Shown here: one piece after another, positions 1 to 10,289 of the stretch | Layout of the letters: each line of letters opens with the position of its first letter | How positions within the stretch are numbered: position 1 is the first letter of the stretch | Source: Candidula unifasciata | Taxonomy: Eukaryota; Mollusca; Gastropoda; Stylommatophora; Geomitridae | NCBI GenBank assembly: GCA_905116865.2 | Contig: CAJHNH020002805.1 | Location: 1 to 64,000 of the forward strand | Direction: 5' to 3' | Length of the DNA stretch: 64,000 nt | The notes under the pieces: model-generated | Told to the model about the DNA's origin: nothing | The model's database searches: none | What the model saw: only the letters and a program-made list of their open reading frames with translations | Translations under genes and position numbers: made by a program

Positions 1-643
1 CGGAATGGTTTACACTTTCGGCCAGAGACAAGACGACTTAGTGGTTTCGAAGGAGGTACTGTGAGATAAGAAAGCCGCCACGGCAGCGTAATTAGAAACA
101 GTCCGCATGCCTCTGACGACCGAGCGACAAGCTTACTTGGTTTACCGGACACACGTTGGACTTTTATTAGTAGTTGGCAGAGGGACACTGGCAGACAATT
201 CGTACACGATGGATTTTCAAAGGGATAAGAAACTCTTTTCCACTAGACACCCGGACCAGCTCACCGAGGCCCGTCCCCTACGTTGTTGCGCTGCGTCCAA
301 AGCCAGCTGGATGCCCTTTCGGCCACCTCACCAAGTTTTTTGAGTGCCCGTTTCCGTTCATTACCGCGCAATCCTAACTCTTTTACCACATTGTAGAGCG
401 AAGTGGAAACGAGGCCTCTCGCTCCCACTTCGACGGCAAATACCCGCACTGTGTAAGCCTCGTTTCTCCTCAAACCGGCTGCTAAATCACTGTATTTCTC
501 GAGCTTATACAAATGATTCTCCTCCATCCGCGACTCAAACGGGACCGTCAACTCAATCAGGATGAGTTGCCGTTTTTGCGCAGAATGGAGAACGATGTCC
601 GGTCGCAGGCCGGTTTTACGGATCAACTCGGGATACCGTTCAT
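1..643 (-). mobile_element. 5'-truncated copy of an RLE-type (R2/Hero/NeSL-like) LINE
   Basis: On the minus strand this segment matches the 3' part of the long RLE element at 46737-47375. It covers the last ~125 codons, the 3'UTR, and the beginning of the sequence that forms the 303-bp repeat at 43248 and 47238. Similarity stops abruptly at about 643, which is the 5' truncation typical of target-primed reverse transcription. The copy runs off the left edge of the window. There is no poly(A) tail at the 3' junction, as in R2-type elements. The 3'UTR and the repeat part carry small indels relative to the 47 kb copy. Confidence 0.9.
261..643 (-). pseudogene. C-terminal fragment of LINE protein: restriction-like endonuclease domain
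   Basis: The open frame encodes 120 residues identical to the C terminus of the ORF at 45597-47114, ending at a TGA at 261-263. It contains the RLE core: the R-P-D triad, 14 residues, then E in the ELTVPFE motif. In R2-type elements this PD-(D/E)XK nuclease nicks the target DNA to prime reverse transcription. About ten nucleotide differences from the other copy are visible across these codons and all are synonymous. The fragment has no RT domain and no start of its own, so it is a dead remnant here. Product identity is secure; expression is not implied. Confidence 0.85.
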
Positions 644-1104
644 AGAAGAGAATCTATTCCTGGCTAGTGAACTGGATAGCAGTTATCTTGCATTCACGTA
701 GACCATAAAGCCATGAAATATCGCACTGGGACATATGCAATTATTTTATTACTTTTCAGTGTTATGAATGCAAGACTGTATTAACCTACGGCTTGTGGTG
801 CTGGAAGGATGCTGCCATCTATCTATTAATAATAAAATGTTATTTTTTTCCCGTTTTTGTTATTTAAAAACTCGGAAACTACTGAACCGATTGCTTTTCA
901 AATTTGCACACAACGTGCCTCTGACTCAAAGCGTGATTTTTTTATCAGAAAATCGCACAAACCACTAACGACGTAGCTCCAGCAACGGTCAAATTATTAT
1001 TTGTTTCGTTGCCGGTCCGGATTTGTTTTTAGGTAATTAGCCATATTTGACTGCTAAGCTCTTATTGAACTTTGCATTATTTTATAATTTCATTTCCACT
1101 CTCT
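644..1104. other. No feature recognised
   Basis: AT-rich sequence between the truncated LINE and the tandem duplication. Short ORFs here match nothing I recognise. Confidence 0.5.
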
Positions 1105-2750
1105 GCTTGAGTGTTTGGTAGTGTAGTTGGGAGCTCTTTTGCCTATCATGCGGGTGACCCGCTTTCGATTCCCCGCTAGGTGAAATAATATTTTTTTTTA
1201 GCTAATAACTGGGCGGCTGCCATGTTTTGTTGTGGTTTATGGCTAGGCTGCGATATCTGCGCAATTTCCGTTCGATTTTGGGGTTTACAGCTAGCCTGCG
1301 ATAGCGGCGACATGATGCTTAATGTTCATGTCACGGGTAATATTTGTTCTCCCTTGACAGGGCGGTTGGCACGTTGTGTTGTGGTATACAGCTAGGCTAC
1401 GATATCTGACCTAAAGTCTTCAGTCTTCGGTAGTAGAGTTTTAAGTATTCCGCCCTTCACGTTGATGACCAGTGTTCGATTCCCCGCTGGGTGCTAATTT
1501 TTATTTTTCCCCTAAAGGGGCTATTGGCACGTTGTGTTGTGGTTTACAGCTAAGTTGCGCCATCTGCGCCTTACGCCCAAAGCCAACTCCTCTGACTACA
1601 ACGACCTGTACAGACAGTAGTGACCGTTTTGTTTTGTTGTTGTGACGGTGGTGGTGGTAGTTGTAGCAGTAGTACTGGTACTCGATGCGTTATGTGGTAG
1701 CTGTTACGCTGCCCACATTTATTTCCCAGTACAGATTAATGCTACCTATTTTTGTCTTGGTGGACAAGCTCAATTTAACAACAATATTTCGTCAGGGGAC
1801 GACTTTTCCATACTTTGTAGAGGATTATTTTACAGTTCTCATTTTTTAACTATTTTTATTTTAACAATGTCGCCATATAATAATGTTTTAATCATTCGGA
1901 GAGGGAGATATAATTGGGCAAATGCTTGAGTTTTTGGTAGCATAGTTGCATATTTTGCGTGTACGCGGGTGACTGTCAATCAATGCCCCACAGGGTGATT
2001 TAGTATTTTTGTTTTGCCCTTAACTAAGCGGCTTTGTTTTGTGGTTTATAGCTAGACTGCGATATCTACGTTTTTTTCCGCTCGGTTTGGGAGTTTACAG
2101 CTGGCCTGCGATAGCGTCGACGTGGTGTTGGTCATGTCACGGGTAATCTTCGTTCGCCCTTGAGAGGGCGTTTGGCACGTTGTGTTGTGGTTTACAGCTA
2201 GGCTGTGATATCGGACCCACACTCTTTAGTCTTAGGTAGCATAGTTGTACGTAGTCCGCACTTCGCGTGGTTGACCGGTGTTCGATTACCCACCGGGTGC
2301 TAAGTTTTCTTTTTCCATTAAGAGGGCTGTTGGCATGTTGTGTTGTGGTTTACAGCTAGGCTGCTATATCTGCACCTTTCGCCCGAAGACATCCGATTTT
2401 AGTAATGTCCCATTTATCCTCCCCACGACGCTTCACTCAATCATACACTATTCGTTGATGGCAGAAGCTGTTAACTAAGACTGCTTACAGTCCAGTTTAC
2501 TTTGGGTGGACACGGATGAACATTTACTTCTCATTACACATTAATGCTATCCATCTGTCTCTGGGTGGACCGAATGCAACGCTCGATTTAGTTACAATAT
2601 TTCGTCAGATGATGACTTTCCCATCCTTCGGCGAGGGTGATATAATTAGTGGGAGGAGGGGGTTGATGGCAGACACTGTTAACTGAGAGAGTTTATAACA
2701 TTATTTTTAAGTAATCATTTTTTTATTATTTCAATTTTAAAAATTTTGCC
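1105..2750 (+). repeat. Diverged tandem duplication (~815-bp units) with tRNA-like B boxes
   Basis: Two units at about 1105-1925 and 1926-2750 line up in the same order. Each has a block beginning with a tRNA-like GTAGTTG...TTCGATTCC pattern, then GTTGTGTTGTGGTTTACAGCTAGGCTGCGATATCTG-type segments (1200s, 1390s, 1530s; 2040s, 2190s, 2345s). Each then has a shared AT-rich part containing ACAATATTTCGTCAG. The GTGTTCGATTCCCCGC (1470s) and GTGTTCGATTACCCACC (2278 area) stretches resemble the Pol III B box, so the array probably grew from a tRNA-derived SINE-like unit. The units differ by many substitutions and indels, so the duplication is old. Confidence 0.6.
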
Positions 2751-3115
2751 AAGTGATGATTTTTTCTTCATTTGGAGATAGACATATTATTTGGTGGGGG
2801 AAGGGGGAGCAGAAGGGGTGGGAGGGGGGGGTGGGGTTATGCCAGGCACATTTAGCGGAGATAGACATATTATTTTGTGGGGGAAGGGGGGGGGGCAGAA
2901 GGGGTGGGGGGGGGGGGTTATGCCAGGCACAGTTAGCTGAGAGAGCTTAAAACATTTTGACATTTTGTTTCAAGCTATCATTTCTTAACTATTTCTATTT
3001 TAATACTTTCGCCAGGGATAATTTTTCAATTTTTTCGGAGAGGGAGACATGACTGGGTGGATGGGAGAGGAAAGGGGGGTGAGTGGTATGACAGACACTG
3101 TTAGCTGTGAGCTAC
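2751..3115. repeat. G-rich short tandem repeats
   Basis: The phrases GGAGATAGACATATTATTT, G-rich runs and GGTTATGCCAGGCACA(G/T)TTAGC occur twice around 2775-2945. Related words (CAGACACTGTTA.CTG.GAG) recur near 2670 and 3090. The G runs of 7-9 could form quadruplexes. This looks like further degenerate amplification of the adjoining tandem units. Confidence 0.5.
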
Positions 3116-3779
3116 TTTCCTTCATTTCCATTTCACCATTCTGGGCCACAGCAACGCGTGGCAGGGCACAGCTAGTTATACAAATAAGGTTCTTGCACAC
3201 AGATAGGAAGGGATAGACAACAGCTCTTGAGCAGCAGTGAATAAATCGACTGGGAAGAATGATATCATAGATCAAGCGGTTGTATTATGGTGCTCTCTGG
3301 AGGATGAAAATCATAATGCTGATGTCGCAAGCCTAACAATAAATTATAGAACCATCAAAAGACACAGCACAGTGTTTCATGTATATCTTTTTCGATAAAA
3401 GCCTGTCCTCAAGGAAATATTTTGCGGCTCCTGCAGTAAAACTTATAAAGTGACCCAATGCACTTAAAAGGGTACCAACAGTGAACAGGAAAATAAATAA
3501 TGATGTTCACCAGCAACAGCACATGATTACGTCGATGACAAAGGACCTAAATTGAATGTATAAGACAACTGCACATACTTTACTCACTTTACCATGTGTT
3601 ATTTGTTTCTTACGTTTAGTATTTTATCATTTCTGTTTCAAGGGTTCGAAATCAAAACAAAGCGTCAGACTACCAAATCACACACAGCTGACTGATAAGA
3701 TTTGTACAACTGCATTCTTTACCTGTAATCTAAAAACTCCGACTAAAATTATTATTACAAGATCTATTACAGGCTTGCT

Positions 3780-3783
<4 letters not shown>
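3116..3783. other. No feature recognised
   Basis: No coding or repeat signal I can support in this stretch. The ORFs are short and low in complexity. Confidence 0.5.
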
Positions 3784-3852
<69 letters not shown>

Positions 3853-3875
3853 GTGTGTGTGTGTGTGTGTGTATT
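3784..3875. repeat. Compound (TA)n-(GT)n microsatellite
   Basis: A pure TA dinucleotide run spans about 3784-3850 and is followed by a GT run to about 3873. A short TATATAT stub also occurs at 4080-4095. Confidence 0.95.
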
Positions 3876-4418
3876 ATATATATGTGCGTTTACTTAAATG
3901 TTCTGTCAATAAAACTAGTCTATAAAAATTAAAGGTTTTTTTTTTTTTTTTTTTACTGGAATTTACATACATCATTTCTAACACAGAAAGGAATAATTAA
4001 AAGCTGGAGTTTAGTAAAAATACAATTCTATCCAATGGTAATTACGATAGCATAAAATTGTTTTAATAGTGTCGTTTTAATATATATATATATATTTTTT
4101 TTACTAGTCCCCTGAGGTAAGTTACTCTAGTGTCGATGGTTTGTAAATATATGGGTGCACTTCCCATACGCCACATGTGCCAAAATGCGTGTAAAAGTGA
4201 TCTTCACTTTTACTTTTACAGGCAAGTTATATGTTTTGTTGCAAGGGACTAAAAAATCGAGTTCTTGTTAAAAAGAGTCTGCCCTAAAAGGTGCAAAAAG
4301 AAACAATATATCCTTGCTTTATTACACGTTTAATAATGTTAACGAAGTGCTATTAAACGAGTTTTTTTCTTTCTTTAAATACAGTTTAAGTCGTAATTAA
4401 TTATTTTGCATGTAACCT
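3876..4418. other. No gene seen
   Basis: AT-rich, with a T run at 3935-3953 and a short TA tract near 4080. Nothing recognisable as coding. Confidence 0.5.
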
Positions 4419-4492
4419 GTGGAGTGGCTGGTTAAACGATTAGGATTGCTGGGATAGCATGCAGAAGACCCAGGTTCGAATTGTCACATGAC
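4419..4492 (+). repeat. tRNA-like SINE head (family D, copy 1)
   Basis: It contains an A-box-like GTGGCTGGTTAAACG and a B-box-like CCCAGGTTCGAATT about 50 bp apart, the spacing expected of a tRNA-derived Pol III promoter. A second copy with the same intervening words (GGGAT.GCATG.AGAAGACCCAGG) lies at about 9403-9475. It is probably the 5' head of a SINE; the body is not delimited. Confidence 0.6.
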
Positions 4493-4971
4493 GCGTCTAT
4501 CGCATATCTTTAGTAGGGTTTCCTATAGTAATTAAAGACATTCTGAAGTGAATTAATGTTAGATGGTGGCTCCCATTGGTCTAGAAGGTACTCCGTATCT
4601 CCAACGTTCATCTAAGATCACGTCAGGGGTAAGGCGACTCAAATTATGATTCCTTCTGCAATACCAAATATTCCTGGATACAACTTGTAACGAAATATAG
4701 GCAGAAAAGGGGTTAAATGAACAAGCATACATTTCAGACCACCACACAGCGTACTAATCCATCACTGTGTGAAATGACAGAAATAGGTGATTAGAAAGCC
4801 ATGGCCTAGCCAGCTATGCAGAACACACCGCCATGACATCTGACAGTGAGGGATGAAACATTCGACGAGTGCCCGTGAACTGTGAGATACGTTCATCCAG
4901 ACGTGACCACCAAAGACAGGTGACAAGTGATGGAGAGGGTACGCCAGAAAGGCGGGAAAGCGGGGAAATAA
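4493..4971. other. Unassigned; possible upstream part of an LTR
   Basis: No ORF of note. If the TATA and poly(A) signals at 5199-5234 belong to a long terminal repeat, some of this stretch may be its U3 region. The LTR start could not be fixed because no second LTR copy was found. Confidence 0.3.
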
Positions 4972-5068
4972 GGTTAGTCCCGGAACCGCTGGAGAGGACA
5001 GTTAGCCACGGAACCGCTTGATAGGACAGGTTAGGGCTGAACCGCTGGAAAGACCGGTTAGGAGAAAA
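4972..5068 (+). repeat. ~28-bp direct repeats, enhancer-like
   Basis: About 3.5 units of a 27-29-bp repeat with core GGTTAG...GAACCGCT(G/T)GA.AGGACA start near 4972, 5001, 5029 and 5056. Short direct repeats upstream of a TATA box are common in LTR U3 regions, and this one lies about 140-230 bp upstream of the candidate TATA. The regulatory role is inferred from position only. Confidence 0.55.
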
Positions 5069-5198
5069 CTAGTGATTTACTTCGTTTAGAAGGTATATGT
5101 TAAACTTGGAGTTTAGCTAGAACAGTGGTTAAGGAACTCGTAGAGAGTCATACGAATAGCCTGTATCCAGATAATACAGTGTTCATATACTATTGAAT

Positions 5199-5234
5199 TT
5201 ATAAAGCCTCTATGACTGGAATATTGTAAATAAA
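5199..5234 (+). promoter_or_regulatory. Candidate LTR core promoter and poly(A) signal
   Basis: TTATAAAG at 5199-5206 resembles a TATA box. AATAAA at 5229-5234 is a canonical polyadenylation signal and is followed by T/G-rich sequence. This compact order, with a primer-binding-site-like sequence about 150 bp downstream, fits the U3-R-U5 layout of an LTR. Without a matching 3' LTR in the window this remains a hypothesis. Confidence 0.4.
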
Positions 5235-5381
5235 CAGCTCTTGTGTAATTGTTACATCACTGGCCTTGTTCTTGAGTACGATTGAAGAGAGATACGAACT
5301 ATATTCATTCACTTGGCCGACTTAGGCACATCTATTTCTTGGGGGATGTATAGGCACGACTGTGCCACAAGAGTGAGGATA

Positions 5382-5400
5382 TTTGGTGCCGTGACCAGGA
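5382..5400 (+). other. Primer-binding-site-like sequence (TTTGGTGCCGTGACCAGGA)
   Basis: The TGGTGCC start followed by GTGACC resembles the tRNA-complementary site just downstream of the 5' LTR in retroviruses and BEL/Pao or Gypsy elements. TGG at this point pairs with the CCA end of a primer tRNA. It lies downstream of the TATA and AATAAA signals and upstream of the leader and ORF, as expected. The exact tRNA cannot be named without a tRNA set. Confidence 0.45.
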
Positions 5401-5592
5401 TAGTCTTGTTGACATCGACATCTTTAACAGTCAAGACTGCTGTAACAAAATACCAAATAAGCTACCGCAACAAAACGTGAACTAAAAGCACGTTGATGAT
5501 AGTACCTGCTGAAAAAAAAAACATTCGACAAACCCTTCATCAGATTGGAGAGACGTAAACCAGACCAACAGCCTGCACCACCTTTTGGAGCC

Positions 5593-5690
5593 AACCGTCT
5601 ACACTAGAATCAGGGGGACACGCCCGTTCTAGCCCGGAGCAAACCGTCTACACTAGAATCAGGGGGACGCGCCCGTTCTAGTCTGGAACC
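5593..5690 (+). repeat. Tandem 49-bp leader duplication, each copy a stem-loop
   Basis: Two nearly identical units occupy 5593-5641 and 5642-5690. In each, CTAGAA (5604-5609 and 5653-5658) pairs with TTCTAG (5627-5632 and 5676-5681), with an inner GGG/CCC pairing. They lie between the candidate primer-binding site and the first ORF. That is where packaging or dimerisation stem-loops sit in LTR elements, so a role of that kind is plausible but inferred. Confidence 0.65.
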
Positions 5691-6057
5691 ATAATATAAA
5701 CTTTTCCAAACTTTACACACTCGGAAGATTATAGGAAAGTCAAGAACTGTGAGCTGTCCGATTTTACAAATAGGAACTGCAAAATAAGCGCGATTTTAAA
5801 GAACCTTGAACATTAACATTAATTAGTTTAAATATATTGTGATTTTTAATTTACAGTGGTGTAGGGAAAACCTTTTCTTATCCTTTCCTACCTTTCTTCC
5901 TGAACGTAGAAAATAATTCCAGGACAGTGCCGATTTTTAATTACAGTGTGTTGTGAAACGAGAATTTTTTTTCAGACCGTACTTAACAAGGTAATACGAC
6001 ATTTTCTGTTTTAAATTCTATTTTAGTTTACATTAGTTAATTTTCCAGGTTTTAATA

Positions 6058-7422
6058 ATGGCATATCAAGGAACAGTGAGAGCACAGTTTAGCAGAGTTT
6101 TTAATGAAGTAGCACAGTTAGGTAGACTACTCCGTATTCCATTTTTTATAGAACAAACAACTGCCCAGCATTGGTCAACAGTAGATAGTCGTAGACAAAG
6201 ACAGAGAGAAAGAAATTATAACATAGCTACAGTCACTAGAAGTAACGGCGATGTTAATCGACTGTCCGGTTTCCCAGACAGGCGAAATTATGCTAACGAG
6301 AGATTGCAATACCCTAGAGACAATCAGTACCGCAGACCAGACAACACAAAAGCGTACGAGAAAAATCAGGGTCAACTGAGGTCACAAATACGGAATGAAC
6401 GAGGGCATTTTAAAAATTTAGATAGAGCAGACAGGTTACGGAAGTTAGAAATTAACAGACATATAAGAGCACAGGAGCAGTGGCATAATAATAGTAACAG
6501 ATATCAGAACATAAATAGAGTAGGAAATATCCATGATAATAACCGAAGTCGAGTCAGGTCATGTAATCCAGATTCCAGATTTAGCACGATGAGCACTAAT
6601 CAAGATTACAGGGCCCACGGTACTACCCATAATCAAGCCAACAAATTCAAAAGAGACAGGTTAAGAAAATTAGGCTATAATAAGAATATAAGATTGCAAA
6701 ACTTAGGAAATAATCGCGAGGTCAGTAACTATAACGGATTATGGCAGACAGGTAATAAAAGCACGTGCGCTGCTGATGATGAGACAAACAGATTAGAAGT
6801 AAGAGGGTTAAAAGAGAGGAATTCCATGAAACGGTTTAATAAAAGCTACATTAACGAAGTAAATGCGGTAACTGTAAACGGGAAACGCGGTCAATACTTT
6901 AAAGAGGAAGAGAACATAGAGAAACATAAAGAGTTAACACCGACTAAAGTTAAGTCGGAACAAGAAGAAGATGAAGAGGGTTGTTTAGCAATGGAATGGT
7001 TATGGGAAGTAAACGCGGTAGAAGTAAAAAGGCTAGATAGCATTAGCACACATAGGAAAGTAGAGAGGGTAGGGACAATTAAAGAAAGAAATCAGCAGGA
7101 TTTGTCTTATAAACAGGTGATGCCTACAGAAGAAGAAGGTGAAGGAATAAATACATTACCGTTTGTAGTTAGTAACATAAAGGTAGATCTATTCTCAGAA
7201 AAGTACGACGCAGATAGTGAAATTGGGATCACAAACAAAACGGGTCGTAGAATTTTAGTCGCGGTTAGAACCAGGACTAATACTCCGTCTAGTGTGAAAG
7301 AATTAAAACCGTCAGAAGTGCCAGTTAAATTTACATGTAATAGTAGAAGAGAAGAAGAAGAAACAGTAGAAACTTCGCCTAACAAAAGAGCAAAAACAGG
7401 AGACAAGAATGTCGGGCATTAA
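6058..7422 (+). CDS. Unrecognised basic 454-aa protein in a putative LTR element
   Basis: I do not recognise this protein. The ATG at 6058 follows a ~650-nt leader and directly follows TTTTCCAGG, which resembles a splice acceptor. Residues 45-240 are dominated by Arg, Asn, Gln and Lys with many RDR/NRY/RLRKL words, suggesting nucleic-acid binding. From about residue 285 the chain becomes acidic (EEEN, EQEEDEEG). Residues ~370-430 look more like a folded domain, and the end is basic again with a PNKRAK nuclear-localisation-like stretch near 445. No CCHC knuckle, protease or RT motif is present. The sense strand is visibly A-rich with heavy AGA use for Arg, as in several LTR elements. Its position after LTR-like signals suggests a Gag-like or accessory product of a non-autonomous element, but function is unknown. 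Confidence 0.6.
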   Translation: MAYQGTVRAQFSRVFNEVAQLGRLLRIPFFIEQTTAQHWSTVDSRRQRQRERNYNIATVTRSNGDVNRLSGFPDRRNYANERLQYPRDNQYRRPDNTKAYEKNQGQLRSQIRNERGHFKNLDRADRLRKLEINRHIRAQEQWHNNSNRYQNINRVGNIHDNNRSRVRSCNPDSRFSTMSTNQDYRAHGTTHNQANKFKRDRLRKLGYNKNIRLQNLGNNREVSNYNGLWQTGNKSTCAADDETNRLEVRGLKERNSMKRFNKSYINEVNAVTVNGKRGQYFKEEENIEKHKELTPTKVKSEQEEDEEGCLAMEWLWEVNAVEVKRLDSISTHRKVERVGTIKERNQQDLSYKQVMPTEEEGEGINTLPFVVSNIKVDLFSEKYDADSEIGITNKTGRRILVAVRTRTNTPSSVKELKPSEVPVKFTCNSRREEEETVETSPNKRAKTGDKNVGH

Positions 7423-7633
7423 AAATTCGCATACCGATTTAAACGAGCGGCATGGTTTACAGGAAAATAAAGATGCGAGAAAATCAAATGTATTAGATGG
7501 AAATTTACACGGAAATAAAAGTAGCAAGAAGTGTCGTAATGAAGTGGCATCTACCGAATATAGCAAAATTAATAAGATGTTCCGATTTATTGCTAACTTA
7601 TCATTTAAGAAAAGAAAAAACACAGATCACTAA
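7409..7633 (+). CDS. Small basic ORF overlapping the 454-aa ORF
   Basis: Its ATG at 7409 lies inside the last five codons of the preceding ORF, in another frame (ATG...TAA overlap of 14 nt). The 74-residue product is rich in Lys and Asn with a basic C terminus (KKRKN near residue 67). An overlapping start-stop arrangement allows reinitiation or ribosomal slippage and is common in compact retroelements. It may also be a chance ORF, since no homologue is recognised. Confidence 0.3.
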   Translation: MSGIKNSHTDLNERHGLQENKDARKSNVLDGNLHGNKSSKKCRNEVASTEYSKINKMFRFIANLSFKKRKNTDH

Positions 7634-9402
7634 TAAGACAGAAGAAGAAATAGAACTAGAACAGTTAGCATCCACTACAGTTAGTAAGGCCAGAATCACC
7701 AGGGGGTAGACTGAATTTATACCCTGAGTAAACCATACATTAATTACAGCTTCCCCCCCCCCCCCCCCCTCCCTTTCACCATGACTGACTGAAATGGGAT
7801 CGTTCGTAAAATGGTTCAATAAATGTGGGATTGTAGGGTGTATAACAAGTAATTCGATTCATTAATTACAATTAACGTACGTTATATTGCTGTGTACAGA
7901 GGTACCGCGCTCGCTACACATATTCTGTTGTTGTGTCTACATGTCATTTGTCAGACAATATTAAATATATATCGTTGTTTTGTCCTTACCATTTAATATT
8001 TACATGCGGTTTTGCACTTTGAACGTTTTTTTATCGTATTGTACTCTCTCGGACAAGTGAAAATCCACACGTTCGGTTGTGGGTGTAGATTACAATACCT
8101 ACATGTTTTATGTTCGCTAAGAGAGTTACTGGCCACAAAACCTCTCTTATACATTCTGTCAAACGAGACAGCAATCCAGTCACAGTCGAAAAATAACACA
8201 GTAATGAGATCTGACCAACACAACACCACAAACACAAATAATCTTACCCAACACAAAACTGGAAAATACTGGACATTGACAAATCTGAATCCAGAATAAT
8301 AATACATAAGGTACACCATAGGTAAAGACTCCCAAGAGAAATGTAAAGAAGATGACATGTCAAATGACACTATTGAATAAAGAACTGAACTATCCTATAA
8401 ATACTCCTGGTCTGCTTACAACACTTCACAACTCATCATGGCCGTGTTGTGACGTGGGTAAAAGTGGACACTAAGTGCCTAGGGTGGCTGCACTTCCCGC
8501 TGAGCCTAATGTACTTATTAGTGATGTACTTGATCCTCTTCATAATTCGTAGGCTGGACTTCAGTAGGAGCAGCGCTGGACAAGGAGTTGGGTATCAGTT
8601 ATGTGATGAAATGTCCTCAGGTACTATTCACTGAGAATTAAATGAGCAGAAATCACTTACTGTTCGTGTTGAAATATATGGAAATGTTCTATTAATATAC
8701 TAATGTCAAAGATTCACAACTTAACTTGCAACACTCTGGTTTGGTTGACAGAAGACCTGATCATGGACCATGGATATCTGCAGCTGATGGCGACTGGCTG
8801 GTCCAAACTGTCATATGTCATACTGCATTTATAACAAGGTGTGATGTGACTACATCATTCATTGTTCATTGATAATTTACAGATCATCTTAATCGCACAT
8901 CAGACATGGTCATAAGAGCTCCAGTCTTCTCTTGAGTATGTCTGCTATTTTTTTAGACTGCAAATCCTATTCTTTTCCGGTTGACGTAACGACGTGTGAC
9001 TCTCGTGTGGTTTTTACTGTCTCGCTGCTTCAATTGGCACATTAAAGGTATGCAGTCTATTCAGTGACAAAATAATTTTCGAGAAACTGAGAAGCGTTAC
9101 AGAGTTTAGTCGCTCGTCTGACATTGATGATGGCTCTAGTGTCCACAGACGGCCCCCTCCTAATCGTCGCATGCCAACAATGGTGGGTGTCTGCTCTCTC
9201 TTGTCTTTGACACCACCATGCCCTGGGACAAAAATGAAGGTGATTTTGCAAAACTCTAAAGGCTGTTACTGATAGAGCCACTGTTTCCGTATTTGCGCAG
9301 CCTTGATCTTTTGCAGCAGGCTCATTGAGTCTTTGAGAAAACATGTATTTGTGAATTGCTGAGTTTTCAGCAATTCTAGGGCGTTTATCATATCTAAGAC
9401 TT
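7634..9402. other. No gene recognised; poly-C tract and TATA-like site
   Basis: It contains a C run at about 7747-7768 and a CCTATAAATACTCC motif near 8393 preceded by AATAAAG. These could mark another LTR-like or promoter fragment, but nothing matches the 5.2 kb region. ORFs of 60-125 codons on both strands look like chance. Confidence 0.4.
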
Positions 9403-9475
9403 TTGGATTGGCTGGCTGAACAGTTACGAATGATGGGATGTCATGGAGAAGACCCAGGTTCGAATTCTCATTAGG
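9403..9475 (+). repeat. tRNA-like SINE head (family D, copy 2)
   Basis: It shares with 4419-4492 the TGGCTGG...GAACAG A-box area and the GAGAAGACCCAGGTTCGAATT B box at similar spacing. A T/G-rich stretch follows (TTTGTTTGTTTG, ~9485-9505). Confidence 0.6.
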
Positions 9476-10289
9476 GTTGTGGTTTTTTGTTTGTTTGTTT
9501 GGTTTAGTGTTCCCGATAAGAAAGAAACCTGCACAGCCCATGGCTACAGCAGTATCGATATGACCCTATTTCCTCAGGCTCAAAACCCCCGTGACAACAC
9601 GTCACATGTGTTAAATGTAGGCAGCAATGACAGTTTTCTTAATGGTTGGTACCCGATATTATTATAACTGAACACACTTTACTGTGTGTGTGTTTTTTGG
9701 TTTTTTTCTCATACCAGATTTACTCGGTAAGCTGTTTGTGAAATCAGTTGTCTAAATATCACTTATTGTATTATTTCAGGTGTTTGTGTAATGAATCAAG
9801 ACGTAGACTTGACGTTACGCTTTCAACTATCTTGAAATGATTCTGGTTCAACCTGGAAAGAACATTGGTTTACACCGGCTTCAACGTCTAGGGTTGACAA
9901 CACTTACGCCACTCAGCTTCATTGTACAATCTGTCAGTTTATTCTGGTCCATTTATTTCACATTTATTTCACTCGCGACACATTCGAACATTAACCATTT
10001 GCCCGACATAAAGACGACATCTTCAAATACTACAACCGTCTTCTCTGACTTCTCATGATCCACTGACCACGAGGCTAGCTCGGGCTTTCCCTCGCTTCCT
10101 CGACTAGGCACAAGTATCTCGTGCTGTCCCTTGTTGAACGGACTTTCTGCTTGCCACTATGTAATCGTTAGGACCATGCACAGCACCTCATCACATACTC
10201 CCCTACCCCCCCCCCCCCCTTCTTAACAAAATGATACTTTATGGAACATCAAGTATCATTTTCCCTTTTACTGATAGATGAATCAATGG
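9476..10289. other. No gene recognised
   Basis: Unassigned sequence ending in a poly-C run near 10207-10220. No supportable coding region. Confidence 0.5.

Noticed and set aside
8012..8450. A 3' LTR matching the 5.2 kb LTR-like region
   Set aside because: It shares a TATA-like and AATAAA-like word but no aligned sequence with 4972-5381.
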